Position numbers and translations under genes: made by a program
In this document: positions 15,927 through 24,648 of the stretch, in pieces
How positions within the stretch are numbered: the stretch's first letter is position 1
Layout of the letters: each line of letters starts with the position of its first letter
The notes under the pieces: model-generated
The model's input: the letters and a program-made list of their open reading frames with translations, nothing else
Told to the model about the DNA's origin: nothing
The model's database searches: none
Source: Betaproteobacteria bacterium
GTDB taxonomy: Bacteria > Pseudomonadota > Gammaproteobacteria > Burkholderiales > SG8-39
Length of the DNA stretch: 33,654 bases
Direction: 5' to 3'
Assembly (NCBI GenBank): GCA_016713125.1
Contig: JADJPT010000036.1
Span: 1-33,654 of the forward strand

Positions 15927-18900
15927 TCAGCTTGCCTTTCCGGCAATTCCCCTGCCGGACGCCTGACCCTGAACCAGGCCGCGTACAGGGCCGGCACGAA
16001 CAGCATGGTCAGCACCGTGGCGACCACCAGGCCGCCCATGATCGCGTAGGCCATCGGCCCCCACAGGATGCTGCGCGTCAGCGGGATCATGGCCAGCACG
16101 GCCGCCGCCGCGGTCAGCACGATGGGCCGGAAGCGGCGCACCGCGGCCTCGCGGATGGCGATCCACACCGGGTTGCCGGCTTCGATGTCCTGCTCGATCT
16201 GGTCGACCAGGATCACCGAGTTCCTCATGATCATGCCGGCCAGCGCGATGACCCCGAGCAGCGCGACGAAGCCGAACGGCTGGCCGAACAGCAGCAGCGC
16301 GGCGGCGATGCCGACCACGCCCAGCGGCGCGGTCAGCACCACCATGAAGGTGCGCGAGAAGCTCTTCAACTGGACCATCAGCATGGTCAGCACCACCGCC
16401 ACCAGCAGCGGCATGCCCGCGCCGATCGAGGCCTCGGCCTTGGTGTTCTCCTCATAGGCGCCGCCGATGTCGATGCGGTAGCCCGGCGGCAGCGCGGCAC
16501 GGATCCCGCCCAGCGTCGCGTCGACCGCCTTGCTGACCTCCGGGGCCTGCACGCCGTCGATGATGTCGGCGCGCGCCGTCAGCGTGAGTTCGCGCGAGCG
16601 GCGCCAGATGATGGGCTCCTCCATGGTCTCGACGATGCGCGCCACCTGCGCGAGCGGCACGCTGCGCCCGCCGGCGGCCGGCACGCTGATCTCGAGCAGC
16701 GACTCCAGCGAGCGGCGCTCGGCGACCGGGGCGCGCAGCAGCACCTCGATCAGCCGGTCGTTCTCGCGAAAGATGCCCAGCGGCACGCCGGAGATCACGC
16801 CCGAGGTGGCGCGCGCCACCGACTGCGAGGACACGCCCAGTGCGCGCGCCTTCTCCTGGTCGACCTCCAGGCGCAGCGCCAGCACGCGCGTGCCCCAGTC
16901 GGTGTTGACGTCCACCGTGTGCGGGTTGGCGCGCAGCTTGTCGGCGATCTGATCCGCGATGGCTTTCAGCTGCGCGGTGTCCTCGCCGATGACGCGGAAC
17001 TGCACCGGATAGTTGACCGGCGGACCCAGCGGCACGCGCTTGACGCGCCCGCGGATGCCCGGGAACTCCTCCTCCAGCGTTTTCTTCATGCGCTCGACCA
17101 CGCGCTCGCGCCCGGCGATGTCGCGCGTCAGGATCAGGGTCTGCGCGAAGTTCACGCGCAGGATCTCCTGCGAAAGCGAGAGGAAGAAACGCGGCGCGCC
17201 GTTGCCGACGAAGCTCACGTAGGTGATCACGTCCTTGTCCTCGGCCAGCCTGGCCTCCAGGCGCGCCACCTCGCGCTCGGTGGCGGTGATCGAGGCGCCT
17301 TCGGGCAGCCACAGGTCGACCATCACCTCGACGCGGTTGGAAGACGGGAAGAACTGCTTCTCGGTGAGTTGCATGCCCATCACGCCGAGAACGAAGGTGG
17401 CCGCGGTGGCCGCCATCACCGTCTTGCGATGGGCGATGCACCAGTCGATCAGCGCGCGCAGCCGCCGGTAGAACGGGGTGTCGAACACCTCGTGGTGGCC
17501 GCCCTCGCCGGCCTTGCGCTCCTTCAGCAGGTAATAGCCGATGTAGGGTGTGGCCGTCACCGCGGCCACCCAGGAGATCAGCAGCGCCATGGTGGTCACG
17601 GCGAAGATCGCGAAGGTGTATTCGCCGGTGGTCGACTTGGCGGTGGCGATGGGCAGGAAGCCGGCCGCCGTGATGATGGTGCCCGAGAGCATGGGAAAGG
17701 CGGTCGAGGTATAGGCGTAGGTGGCCGCGCGCAGCCGGTCCCAGCCCTCCTCGAGCTTCCTCGCCATCATCTCCACCGAGATCATGGCATCGTCGACCAG
17801 CAGTCCCAGGGCGATGATCAGGGCGCCGGTGGAGATGCGGTGCAGGTCGATGCCGAAGAAGCGCATCGCCAGGAAGGTCGCCGCCAGCACCAGCGGGATG
17901 GTCAGCGCCACCACCAGCCCGGTGCGCCAGCCCAGCGACAGGAAGGACACCAGCAGCACGATGGCCACGGCCTCGAGCAGCGAGTTCATGAACTCGCCCA
18001 CCGAATCCTTGACCACCGCCGGCTGGTCGGAGACCTGCTCGAACTCGATACCCACCGGCAGCTCGGACTTCACCCGCTCCATGGTGCGCCGCAGGTCGGT
18101 GCCCAGCTGCAGCACGTCGCCGCGCGGCGTCATCGACACCGACAGTGCGATGCCTTCCCTGCCGCGCGAACGCAGCTTGGTCTGCGGCGGATCGGCGTAG
18201 CCGCGCGACACCGCGGCGATATCGCCCAGGCGCAGGGTCTGGCCGCCGGCGCGCAGCAGCAGGTCGGAGACGGCCTGGACCGAGTCGGCCTGGCCGCTGA
18301 CGCGCAGCGCGACGGCGCTGTCGCGCGTCTCCACGCTGCCCGGGCTGACGATGGCGTTCTGCGTGGCCAGCGCCTGGGCGATGGCCTGCACGTCGATGCC
18401 CAGGCTGGCCAGCTTCTTGGACGACAGTTCGACATAGATCTTGTCGTCCTGCACGCCGACCAGCTCGATCTTGGACACGTTGGGCAGGCGCAGCAGCTCC
18501 TGGCGCACGCGCTCGACGTGGTCGCGCAGCTCGGAGAGCGTGTAGCCGTCGCCGGTGAAGGCGTAGATGGAGCCGAACACGTCGCCGAACTCGTCGTTGA
18601 AGAACGGCCCGACGGCCTCGGCCGGCAGGGTGTGGCGGATGTCGCCGAGCTTCTTCCTGACCTGATACCAGATCGCCGGCACATCCCTGGCGGCAGCCGT
18701 GTCGAGCAGTTCCAGCGTGATCAGCGATTCGCCGGGCTTGGAGTAGCTGGTGGTGAGCTTGTAGTACGGAATCTCCTGCAGCTTCTTCTCGATGCGGTCG
18801 GTGACCTGGCGATCGACCTGCTCGGCGGTGGCGCCCGGCCACAGCGTGCGGATGACCATGGCGCGGAAGGTGAAGTCCGGATCCTCGCGCTGGCCGAGCT

Positions 18901-19024
18901 GGAAGTACGCCGCCACGCCGCCGATGGCGATGACGATCAGGAAGAACAGGGTCAGTTCGCGGTACTTGAGCGCCGCGGCCGAGAGGTTGAAGCCGCCGCC
19001 GGAGTCCTGCACGGGTTGGTTCAT
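15927..19024 (-). CDS. Efflux RND transporter permease subunit (AcrB/HAE1-type)
   Basis: An inner-membrane proton-driven pump of about 1030 residues. Starting at ATG 19024, it has the RND layout: TM1 (LTLFFLIVIAIGGVAAYF), a first periplasmic loop with WPGATAEQVDRQVTDRIE, a block of TM2-6 containing GLLVDDAMISVEMMARKLEEG (an RND motif in TM4 with acidic residues), a second periplasmic loop, and a C-terminal TM block with GVIALAGMIMRNSVILVDQIEQ and the LFVPALYAAWF ending. The written frame runs on past the terminator to 15683, deep into mogA; the shifted frame stops at 15927 (GIAGKAS), so I place the end there and suspect one indel in the last 60 bases. It follows the adaptor gene by seven bases. 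No outer-membrane factor gene is present. Confidence 0.9.
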
Positions 19025-19031
19025 CGCGCGC

Positions 19032-20208
19032 TCACTTCGCCGCCGGCTTGGCGGCGCCCTTGCCGTTGCCTGCAGCCCCCGCGTTCGCGGCAGCGGGCTC
19101 GATCACGCGCACCTTCTGACCGGCGTGCAGCAGTTGCGCCCCGGCCACCACCACCAGGTCGCCCTCGGACAGGCCGGATTCGATCAGCACGCGCTCGCCC
19201 GCCAGCCCGCCGGTCCTGACCGGCTGCAGGCGCACGGTGCCGGACTTCTCCACCACCCAGACTTGCGGCGTGTCGCCGCGGCTGTACAGCGAGGAAACCG
19301 GCAGCTGTATGCGCGTATCGCGGTTGGCCGCGGTGGCGATGGCGCGCGCGCTCATGCCCAGCTCCACGCTGGCGTCGGCGTCGACGATGGTGACGCGCGC
19401 GGCGAAGGTGCGGGTGGCCGGGTCGGCGGCGGGCGAGATCTCGCGCAGGCGCCCGCTCCAGCGACGCCCCGGCAGCGCGTTCAGCTCGACCGCGTAGCTG
19501 CCTGCGGTCTCGAAGGCGTCGCGCTGCGACTCCGGGCACCGCGACGAGCACTTCCAGTTCGCCGGGCGCGCGCCCGCCGGTCTGCCTGGCGCCGGCGTGC
19601 GCGCCGACCCGCGCCAGGCGCGCCACGGTCTGGCCGGCGGCCAGCACCTGTCCGGCCTCGGCTTCGATGGCCGTGATCACGCCGGCGGCATCCGCCGTCA
19701 ACACCGCGTAGCCGGCCTGATTGCCGACCTGGCGGGACTGCGCGCGCGCCGCTTCCAGACGCGCGTCGGCGGTGTCCAGCGCGCTCTGGCGGCGCTCGAA
19801 TTCGGCCTGGCTGATGAAGTTCTTCTCGCGCAGGTCGCGGTAGCGCTTCAGGTCGGCGGCCGCCAGATTGCGGTCGGCCTCGGCGCTGGTGACCTGGGCG
19901 CGCGAAGCGGCGACGGCCAGTTCGAGGTCGCGGGGATCGAGCCGCGCCACGGCCTGCCCGGCGCGGACGATGGAACCGACCTCGACCAGGCGCTCGGTCA
20001 TCTTGCCGCCGACGCGGAACGCCAGCCGCGTCTCGTAGCGGGCACGCACCTCTCCGGCCAGTTCGATGTGCCGCTCGGCGCTGGCGGCGTCGATCTTCTG
20101 CACGCGCACCGGACGGATGTCCTCGGGCTTGGGCGGCGGCGGCTTGCCGCAACCGGCGAGGGCCAGGGCGGCGAGCGCGGCAACGAAGGCGGGCGTATGG
20201 CGTTTCAT
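19032..20208 (-). pseudogene. RND efflux periplasmic adaptor (HlyD/MFP family), frameshifted
   Basis: Membrane fusion protein, about 390 residues when repaired. It is a lipoprotein: MKRHTPAFVAALAALALAGC ends in the lipobox LAGC (Cys 20). Next come AGEVRARYETRLAFRVGGKM, the lipoyl half DPRDLELAVAASRAQV, a coiled-coil hairpin (ADRNLAAADLKRYRDLREKNFISQAEFERRQSAL) and the returning lipoyl half ITAIEAEAGQVLAAGQ. Near 19536 an extra G (CCCGGAG) shifts the frame after LEVLVAVP; the shifted frame reads ESQRDAFETAG, then RRWSGRLREISPAADPATRTF and ends at 19032. It lies 16 bases after the tetR stop and 7 bases before the RND gene, so all three form one operon. Confidence 0.88.
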
Positions 20209-20224
20209 GGTGTTCGGCTCCGGT

Positions 20225-20920
20225 TCACGTCTTGTTCTTCTTTGCGGTCGATCGCGCGGGCGCCGCTGCGCCCTCCCAGAGCGCGACCAGCGCCTGCGAG
20301 AGCTGGCGCTCGAAATCGATGCGGAACACGCGCAGGTCGGGATGGTCGAGCGCGTCGACCAGGCAGGCCGGCGGATCGGCCAGCTGCCACAGGCCCAGCA
20401 TCAGCGCATAGCAGTTCATCAGCAGCGCGGCGCCGCTGCCGCGCGGCAGCGCGGGATAGGCCAGTTCCAGACGCGCACCCAGCGCAGACAGGCGCACGCC
20501 GATGCCCAGCTTGAAGTCGATCGCGACCTGCGCGCCGACGTTGGTTTCCAGCATCGCGCGACAGCCGGCGGCCAGCGGCAGGAACTCCGGATGTTCGCGC
20601 AGCCAGGCAACCACCTGGCGCGCCACGCCGCGACCGGTGACGCTGCGCGCCGAGACCGCTTTCTCTATGGTGTCGAACAGCTGCTGCGTGCGCTCGGCGT
20701 GCACCGCGAGCAGCACTTCCTCGCGGGTGCCGAAGTACAGGTAGACGGTACCCTTGGCCAGTCCGGCGCGGTGCGCAAGCTCCTCCACCGAGAACTCGCC
20801 CAGCGGCTTGCGATGCAGCAGCACCTCGGCGGCGCGCATGATCGCCGCGCGGCGCTCGGACTTGTCCTGCGGGGCGACGGCGCGCGTGCGCTGGCGGACG
20901 GCGGTATGTGTGGCGGACAT
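20225..20920 (-). CDS. TetR family transcriptional regulator
   Basis: A 231-residue repressor. The N-terminal DNA-binding domain shows RRAAIMRAAEVLLHRKPLGEFSVEELAHRAGLAKGTVYLYFGTREEVLLAV (about residues 23-73), a complete TetR helix-turn-helix. The C-terminal ligand domain is divergent, which is normal. It is the first gene of the operon with the MFP and RND genes, so it likely represses its own efflux pump and is relieved by a pump substrate. Two palindromes of the form TGACCNNCGGTCA-like lie 6 and 38 bases upstream of its start codon, overlapping the promoter. A ribosome-binding site is not obvious. Confidence 0.92.
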   Translation of the reverse strand: MSATHTAVRQRTRAVAPQDKSERRAAIMRAAEVLLHRKPLGEFSVEELAHRAGLAKGTVYLYFGTREEVLLAVHAERTQQLFDTIEKAVSARSVTGRGVARQVVAWLREHPEFLPLAAGCRAMLETNVGAQVAIDFKLGIGVRLSALGARLELAYPALPRGSGAALLMNCYALMLGLWQLADPPACLVDALDHPDLRVFRIDFERQLSQALVALWEGAAAPARSTAKKNKT

Positions 20921-20926
20921 GGTTAA

Positions 20927-20939
20927 TGACCAGCGGTCA
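20927..20939. promoter_or_regulatory. TetR operator O2
   Basis: TGACCAGCGGTCA has 5-bp inverted arms around a 3-bp centre and sits between the predicted transcription start (about 20944) and the tetR ATG. It shares its half-site with O1, 32 bp away. Confidence 0.65.
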
Positions 20940-20950
20940 GTTCGCCGCGC

Positions 20951-20979
20951 AGTCTAAATGACCGCCGGTCAGCGGTCAA
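20951..20979 (-). promoter_or_regulatory. Promoter of the tetR-MFP-RND operon with embedded operator O1
   Basis: On the minus strand TTGACC (20979-20974) and TAGACT (20956-20951) are separated by exactly 17 bases, a good sigma-70 promoter. The spacer holds TGACCGCCGGTCA (20959-20971, plus-strand reading), a palindrome with 6-bp arms and one central base; a further GGTCA half-site follows at 20974-20978. Binding by the TetR protein here would block RNA polymerase. Confidence 0.65.
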
Positions 20980-20987
20980 CGCGCGGC

Positions 20988-20993
20988 TAGAAT
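20988..20993 (+). promoter_or_regulatory. -10 element of the carboxylesterase gene, predicted leaderless start
   Basis: TAGAAT ends six bases before ATG 21000, placing the start site on the initiation codon. There is no Shine-Dalgarno sequence. Its -35 position (about 20965-20970) lies within operator O1, so the TetR protein may also regulate this gene. Confidence 0.45.
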
Positions 20994-20999
20994 GCCGGC

Positions 21000-21668
21000 A
21001 TGAAAACCGACCTGCCCGAAACCCTGGAAATCGAAACCGGCGCGCGGCCCGATGCCGCCGTGATCTGGCTGCACGGCCTGGGCGCCGACGGCCACGACTT
21101 CGAGCCCATCGTGCCCGAGCTCGGCCTGCCGCCCGGCCTGGCGCTGCGCTTCGTGTTCCCGCACGCGCCGATGCGCCCGGTGACCATAAACATGGGCATG
21201 CGCATGCCCGCCTGGTATGACATCCTGCAGATGGGCGGCGGCGCCGAGGACGCCGAGGGCATCCGCGCCTCGCAGGCGGCTCTGGAAGGTCTGATCGCGC
21301 GCGAATGCGCGCGCGGCGTGAAGCCGGAACGCATCGTGCTGGCGGGATTCTCGCAGGGCGGCGCGGTCGCGCTGCAGACCGGCCTGCGCCATGCGCAGGC
21401 GCTGGGCGGCATCATGGCCCTGTCGACCTACCTGCCGCTGGCCGCCACGCTGCAGGCCGAGCGCAGCACCGCCAACCAGACGATACCGCTGTTCATGGCG
21501 CACGGCAGCCAGGACCCGATGATCAACATCTCACGCGCGCGGCAATCGCTGGCGGCCCTGGAGACGCTGGGCTACGCCGTCGAGTGGCACGAGTACCCGA
21601 TGCAGCACAGCGTCTGCGCGGAGGAAATCGCCGACATCAGCGACTGGCTGGTGAAGATCCTCGCCTGA
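21000..21668 (+). CDS. Carboxylesterase/phospholipase, alpha/beta hydrolase
   Basis: A 222-residue serine hydrolase of the phospholipase/carboxylesterase (EstB-like, Abhydrolase_2) family. Visible: AAVIWLHGLGADGHDFEPIV (the oxyanion-hole region), FVFPHAPMRPVTIN, the nucleophile elbow GFSQGGA (Ser about residue 117), an acid in HGSQDPMI, and the catalytic His in YPMQHSV close to the C-terminus. Length is typical and no signal peptide is present, so it is cytoplasmic. It is divergent from the tetR-efflux operon across a 79-base region with shared operators, which suggests co-regulation and perhaps a role in processing an ester toxicant; this is inference only. Confidence 0.92.
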   Translation: MKTDLPETLEIETGARPDAAVIWLHGLGADGHDFEPIVPELGLPPGLALRFVFPHAPMRPVTINMGMRMPAWYDILQMGGGAEDAEGIRASQAALEGLIARECARGVKPERIVLAGFSQGGAVALQTGLRHAQALGGIMALSTYLPLAATLQAERSTANQTIPLFMAHGSQDPMINISRARQSLAALETLGYAVEWHEYPMQHSVCAEEIADISDWLVKILA

Positions 21669-21677
21669 AACGCTCGC

Positions 21678-21715
21678 AGACGGCGGCCTTCCCCCGTTCC
21701 GCCGGCCGCCCGTCT
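21678..21715. terminator. Hairpin between convergent esterase and PilZ-like genes
   Basis: AGACGGCGGCC (21678-21688) pairs with GGCCGCCCGTCT (21704-21715), with one bulged base and a 15-nt loop. It lies just past the esterase stop and touches the stop codon of the opposite gene. There is no T tract. Confidence 0.4.
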
Positions 21716-23222
21716 ATCCTTCCCGGATCATCTCCCGGTACCTGCCGATCTCGTAGTCATCGCCCTTGTCGGCCAGGCCCTGGGGCAGGAACATGTGGAA
21801 GCGCTCGCCCTGCTCGGACTCGAGCTTCTGGCCCGGCACGAAGACCCCAGGACGCAGCACGATGCTGACCTCGCCGCCCTCGGCGTCGGCCGTGCGCAGC
21901 AGCACCCCCGACTCGGTGGCCAGCCCGGTGTCGAAACTCCAGGCGGCAGGCTGCTTGGACAGGGTCTGTATGCCCACCCGCGCCTGCGCGCTGCCGCTCT
22001 TGGCCAGGCGCCGCACGATGCCCACCACCCAGTTGTTGCCGCCTTCGGGCTGCAGCGCCAGCAATGCCCCGACCTTCAGCCAGTCGCCCTTGACCTGCGG
22101 CACCACGGCGCCGAAACCGCCGGCACTCACGTTCTCGACGATCCAGCTCTCGGCCTCGCCCGCATCCAGTGCCGCGGCCGGCGCGCCCAGCGCACCCAGC
22201 AGTCCGGGATAGCCGTGCACCACCGACAGCCGCGACTTGACCGCGTGCCGCGGATGCTTGCGCTCCGGCGGCTCGGTGGCCCAGTACAGCGCCAGATGGC
22301 CGAGCACCTCGAGCACCAGTTCGGGCTCGTAGCTTCCGCCCAGATTCATGTTGGCCGGCACCTGCCCGGTCGATTCGATGCGTCCGCTCAGTTCGCGCAG
22401 TTCGGCCAGCGCGCGCGCCGCGCCGAAGCAGCGCAGCGTGGGAGAGGCCTGCGGCACGCGCACCAGGCGTTGCGGCGCCATGTTCTGCGCGATGTCGACC
22501 CAGTAGGCCGTGTCCGGCGAGGGCGCCGTGGTCAGCGTGCACTTGGCCGCGAAGTCGCCGATCATGCGCTCGGCCAGTTCGACTTCGAGCGGCAGCAGTG
22601 CATCCGGGGAACTGGCGCTGAACACCAGCCCCTTGAGGAACTCCTGCTGGGGCGTCGAATCACCCGCGATCCCCGGATAGACGGTCACCGTGGTGGTGGC
22701 CACCCCGCGGAACTCCGCAAAGCCGTAGACGCGGTTGAAGATGCCCCACACCGCCATGTCGATCGGACCATAGCGCATGTGCATCCACTTGATCTGCTGC
22801 GACAGGCAGCGCAGGGTGCGCACCAGCATCAGGGGCAGCATGGACTTGGCCGCATCCACGCCCTTGGCGCCCGAGACGAACTGGTCGACTGCCTTGGCGA
22901 ACGCCCGTCCGGCCTGGCTCCAGTAGCCGTGGATGGCGGCCCACAGCCGCATCTCCTGGAACTTGGAGGGACGCGCCGCCGCCAGGTAGTCACGCGCGAG
23001 CTTCCTCACGCGCGACTGCCCCGCCTCGTCGATCTGGAGCAGCAACTGCATGCGCTGCTCCGGCTTGAACCCCTCCGCCGAGGACACCGATTCGAACCAG
23101 TCGGACAATTCCTCAAGCGCCTTGAACGGATCCTGGGCAGGCAACTCATCTAGGATGCGCCGCGCCTCCCTGGGGTCGGCCATCGGATGGTCCGGCTTGC
23201 CGCCGCCGAACAGCTTCAGCAT
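21714..23222 (-). CDS. PilZ-like domain protein of unknown function
   Basis: A 502-residue cytoplasmic protein with no signal peptide or membrane helix. Residues 1-300 are largely helical and I do not recognise them. The C-terminal part has the two c-di-GMP-binding signatures of PilZ domains: RKHPR (RxxxR, residues 321-325) and NVSAGG (N-x-S-x-x-G, 364-369). The gap between them is longer than the usual 20-30 residues, so ligand binding needs testing. ATG 23222 has a fitting GGGAG ribosome-binding site. The gene is divergent from the receiver-kinase gene with about 170 bases between. A role in c-di-GMP signalling is plausible; the output is unknown. Confidence 0.65.
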   Translation of the reverse strand: MLKLFGGGKPDHPMADPREARRILDELPAQDPFKALEELSDWFESVSSAEGFKPEQRMQLLLQIDEAGQSRVRKLARDYLAAARPSKFQEMRLWAAIHGYWSQAGRAFAKAVDQFVSGAKGVDAAKSMLPLMLVRTLRCLSQQIKWMHMRYGPIDMAVWGIFNRVYGFAEFRGVATTTVTVYPGIAGDSTPQQEFLKGLVFSASSPDALLPLEVELAERMIGDFAAKCTLTTAPSPDTAYWVDIAQNMAPQRLVRVPQASPTLRCFGAARALAELRELSGRIESTGQVPANMNLGGSYEPELVLEVLGHLALYWATEPPERKHPRHAVKSRLSVVHGYPGLLGALGAPAAALDAGEAESWIVENVSAGGFGAVVPQVKGDWLKVGALLALQPEGGNNWVVGIVRRLAKSGSAQARVGIQTLSKQPAAWSFDTGLATESGVLLRTADAEGGEVSIVLRPGVFVPGQKLESEQGERFHMFLPQGLADKGDDYEIGRYREMIREG

Positions 23223-23394
23223 GTGCTCTCCCTGAACTTTTTCCGCGGCGGGCTTATCATCGTGTCCGGGATCGGACCTTGCCGCGAACCCCGGATGATC
23301 CTACGCCAGCCGCTTCGAGGCAACGAAAAGCGGCGGCGGTGCGTGCCGGGGATGGCGGCGCGAATCGAGCCACCACGAACTTCCTGCCCCGAGA

Positions 23395-24648
23395 ATGCGT
23401 TTCCTGATCGTCGACGAATCCGCGCAGGCGCGCCGCGAACTGGCGGCGATGCTGAACGCCCGCTGGCCCGAGGCGCGCTGCGAGTGGGATCCGCGCGCCC
23501 AGGGCGACCCGCGCGAGCAACTCGCGCGCGGCGGCTATGCCGCCGTGCTGCTCGACTCGGAGCCCGGCGGCGCGGACGGCATCGCCTGGGTCGCCGCGAT
23601 ACGCCGCAACCCGGACGCGCCCCCGGTGGTGCTGCTCACGGCGCGCGGCGGCGAGTACCTGGCGGTCAAGGCCATGAAGGCCGGCGCGGCCGATTTCATG
23701 CGCAAGGACACCCTGGACGCCGAACGGCTGGTGCGCTCGGTCGAGGAAGCGCTGACCGAGCAGGAGGCGCAACGCCTGGACCGCACCAGCCCCGGGACCA
23801 ACCCCGCGTTCCTGCGCACCGTGCAGGTCGACGCGCGCAAGATCGGCCTGCCGGCCGAGGATGACACGGTGCTGGTGCCGGGTTACCGCGTGTTGCGCAT
23901 GATCGGCGAGGGCGGCATGGCCAAGGCCTATCTGTGCGAGCGCGCGCACGACGGGCTGCAGCTGGTGCTCAAGGTGCTCGATCCCTCGCTGCGCAGCGAC
24001 GAGGTGTTCCTGCAGCGCTTCGTGCGCGAGTACAAGCTGATCGCCTCGATCGAGAACGAGCACGTGGCGCGCATCTTCGACCAGGGTTTCACCGGCCAGC
24101 ACGCCTACATCGCGATGGAGTATTTCTCCGGGGGCGACCTGAAGGCGCGGCTCGCGCAGGGCGTCACCTCGCTGGGTGCCCTGCGCATCGCCAGCCAGAT
24201 TGCCAAGGCGCTGGACGCGATCCACTCGAGCGGCATCATCCACCGCGACCTCAAGCCGCAGAACATCCTGTTCCGCGACACCGGGCGCCTGGCCATCGTC
24301 GATTTCGGCCTGGCCAAGGACATGAGCGTCGAATCGACGCTGACCCAGCACGGCGAGATTCTCGCCACGCCACGCTACATGAGCCCCGAGCAATGCCTGG
24401 CCACGGGCGTGGACCACCGCTCCGACCTGTACAGCCTGGGCGTGATCTTCTTCGAGATGCTGACCGGCAACCGCCTGTACGAGGCGGAGAGCGCCGCCGG
24501 GCTGATCTACCAGCACGTGCACGGCGAGGTGCCGCAGCTGCCGGGGCGGCTGTCCGGCTACCAGCCGATCGTCAACCGCCTGCTCGCCAAGCAGCCCGAG
24601 GCACGCTTCCAGAGCGCGCGCGAACTTTTCGCTACCATTGCGATATGA
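23395..24648 (+). CDS. Receiver-Ser/Thr protein kinase fusion
   Basis: A 417-residue soluble protein with two signalling domains. Residues 1-120 form a response-regulator receiver: acidic pair D7/E8, phospho-acceptor D54 in VLLDSEPGG, T82 and K104. Residues 160-417 form a Hanks-type kinase: P-loop IGEGGMAKAY (about 170-179), Lys193 in LVLKVLD, HRDLKPQN (283-290), DFGLAK (303-308) and TPRYMSPEQ with the APE-like Glu. All catalytic residues are present. No transmembrane or PASTA segment is present, unlike most bacterial kinases of this class, so control probably comes through phosphorylation of D54 by an unknown histidine kinase. Its TGA overlaps the thyA ATG. Targets are unknown; the PilZ-like neighbour is a candidate. 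Confidence 0.9.
   Translation: MRFLIVDESAQARRELAAMLNARWPEARCEWDPRAQGDPREQLARGGYAAVLLDSEPGGADGIAWVAAIRRNPDAPPVVLLTARGGEYLAVKAMKAGAADFMRKDTLDAERLVRSVEEALTEQEAQRLDRTSPGTNPAFLRTVQVDARKIGLPAEDDTVLVPGYRVLRMIGEGGMAKAYLCERAHDGLQLVLKVLDPSLRSDEVFLQRFVREYKLIASIENEHVARIFDQGFTGQHAYIAMEYFSGGDLKARLAQGVTSLGALRIASQIAKALDAIHSSGIIHRDLKPQNILFRDTGRLAIVDFGLAKDMSVESTLTQHGEILATPRYMSPEQCLATGVDHRSDLYSLGVIFFEMLTGNRLYEAESAAGLIYQHVHGEVPQLPGRLSGYQPIVNRLLAKQPEARFQSARELFATIAI

Noticed and set aside
15878..19219. A very long open frame on the plus strand antisense to the RND gene
   Set aside because: Its product is rich in Arg, His, Gln and Asp with no recognisable family, as expected from the complement of a GC-rich gene; the opposite strand encodes a clear RND pump.
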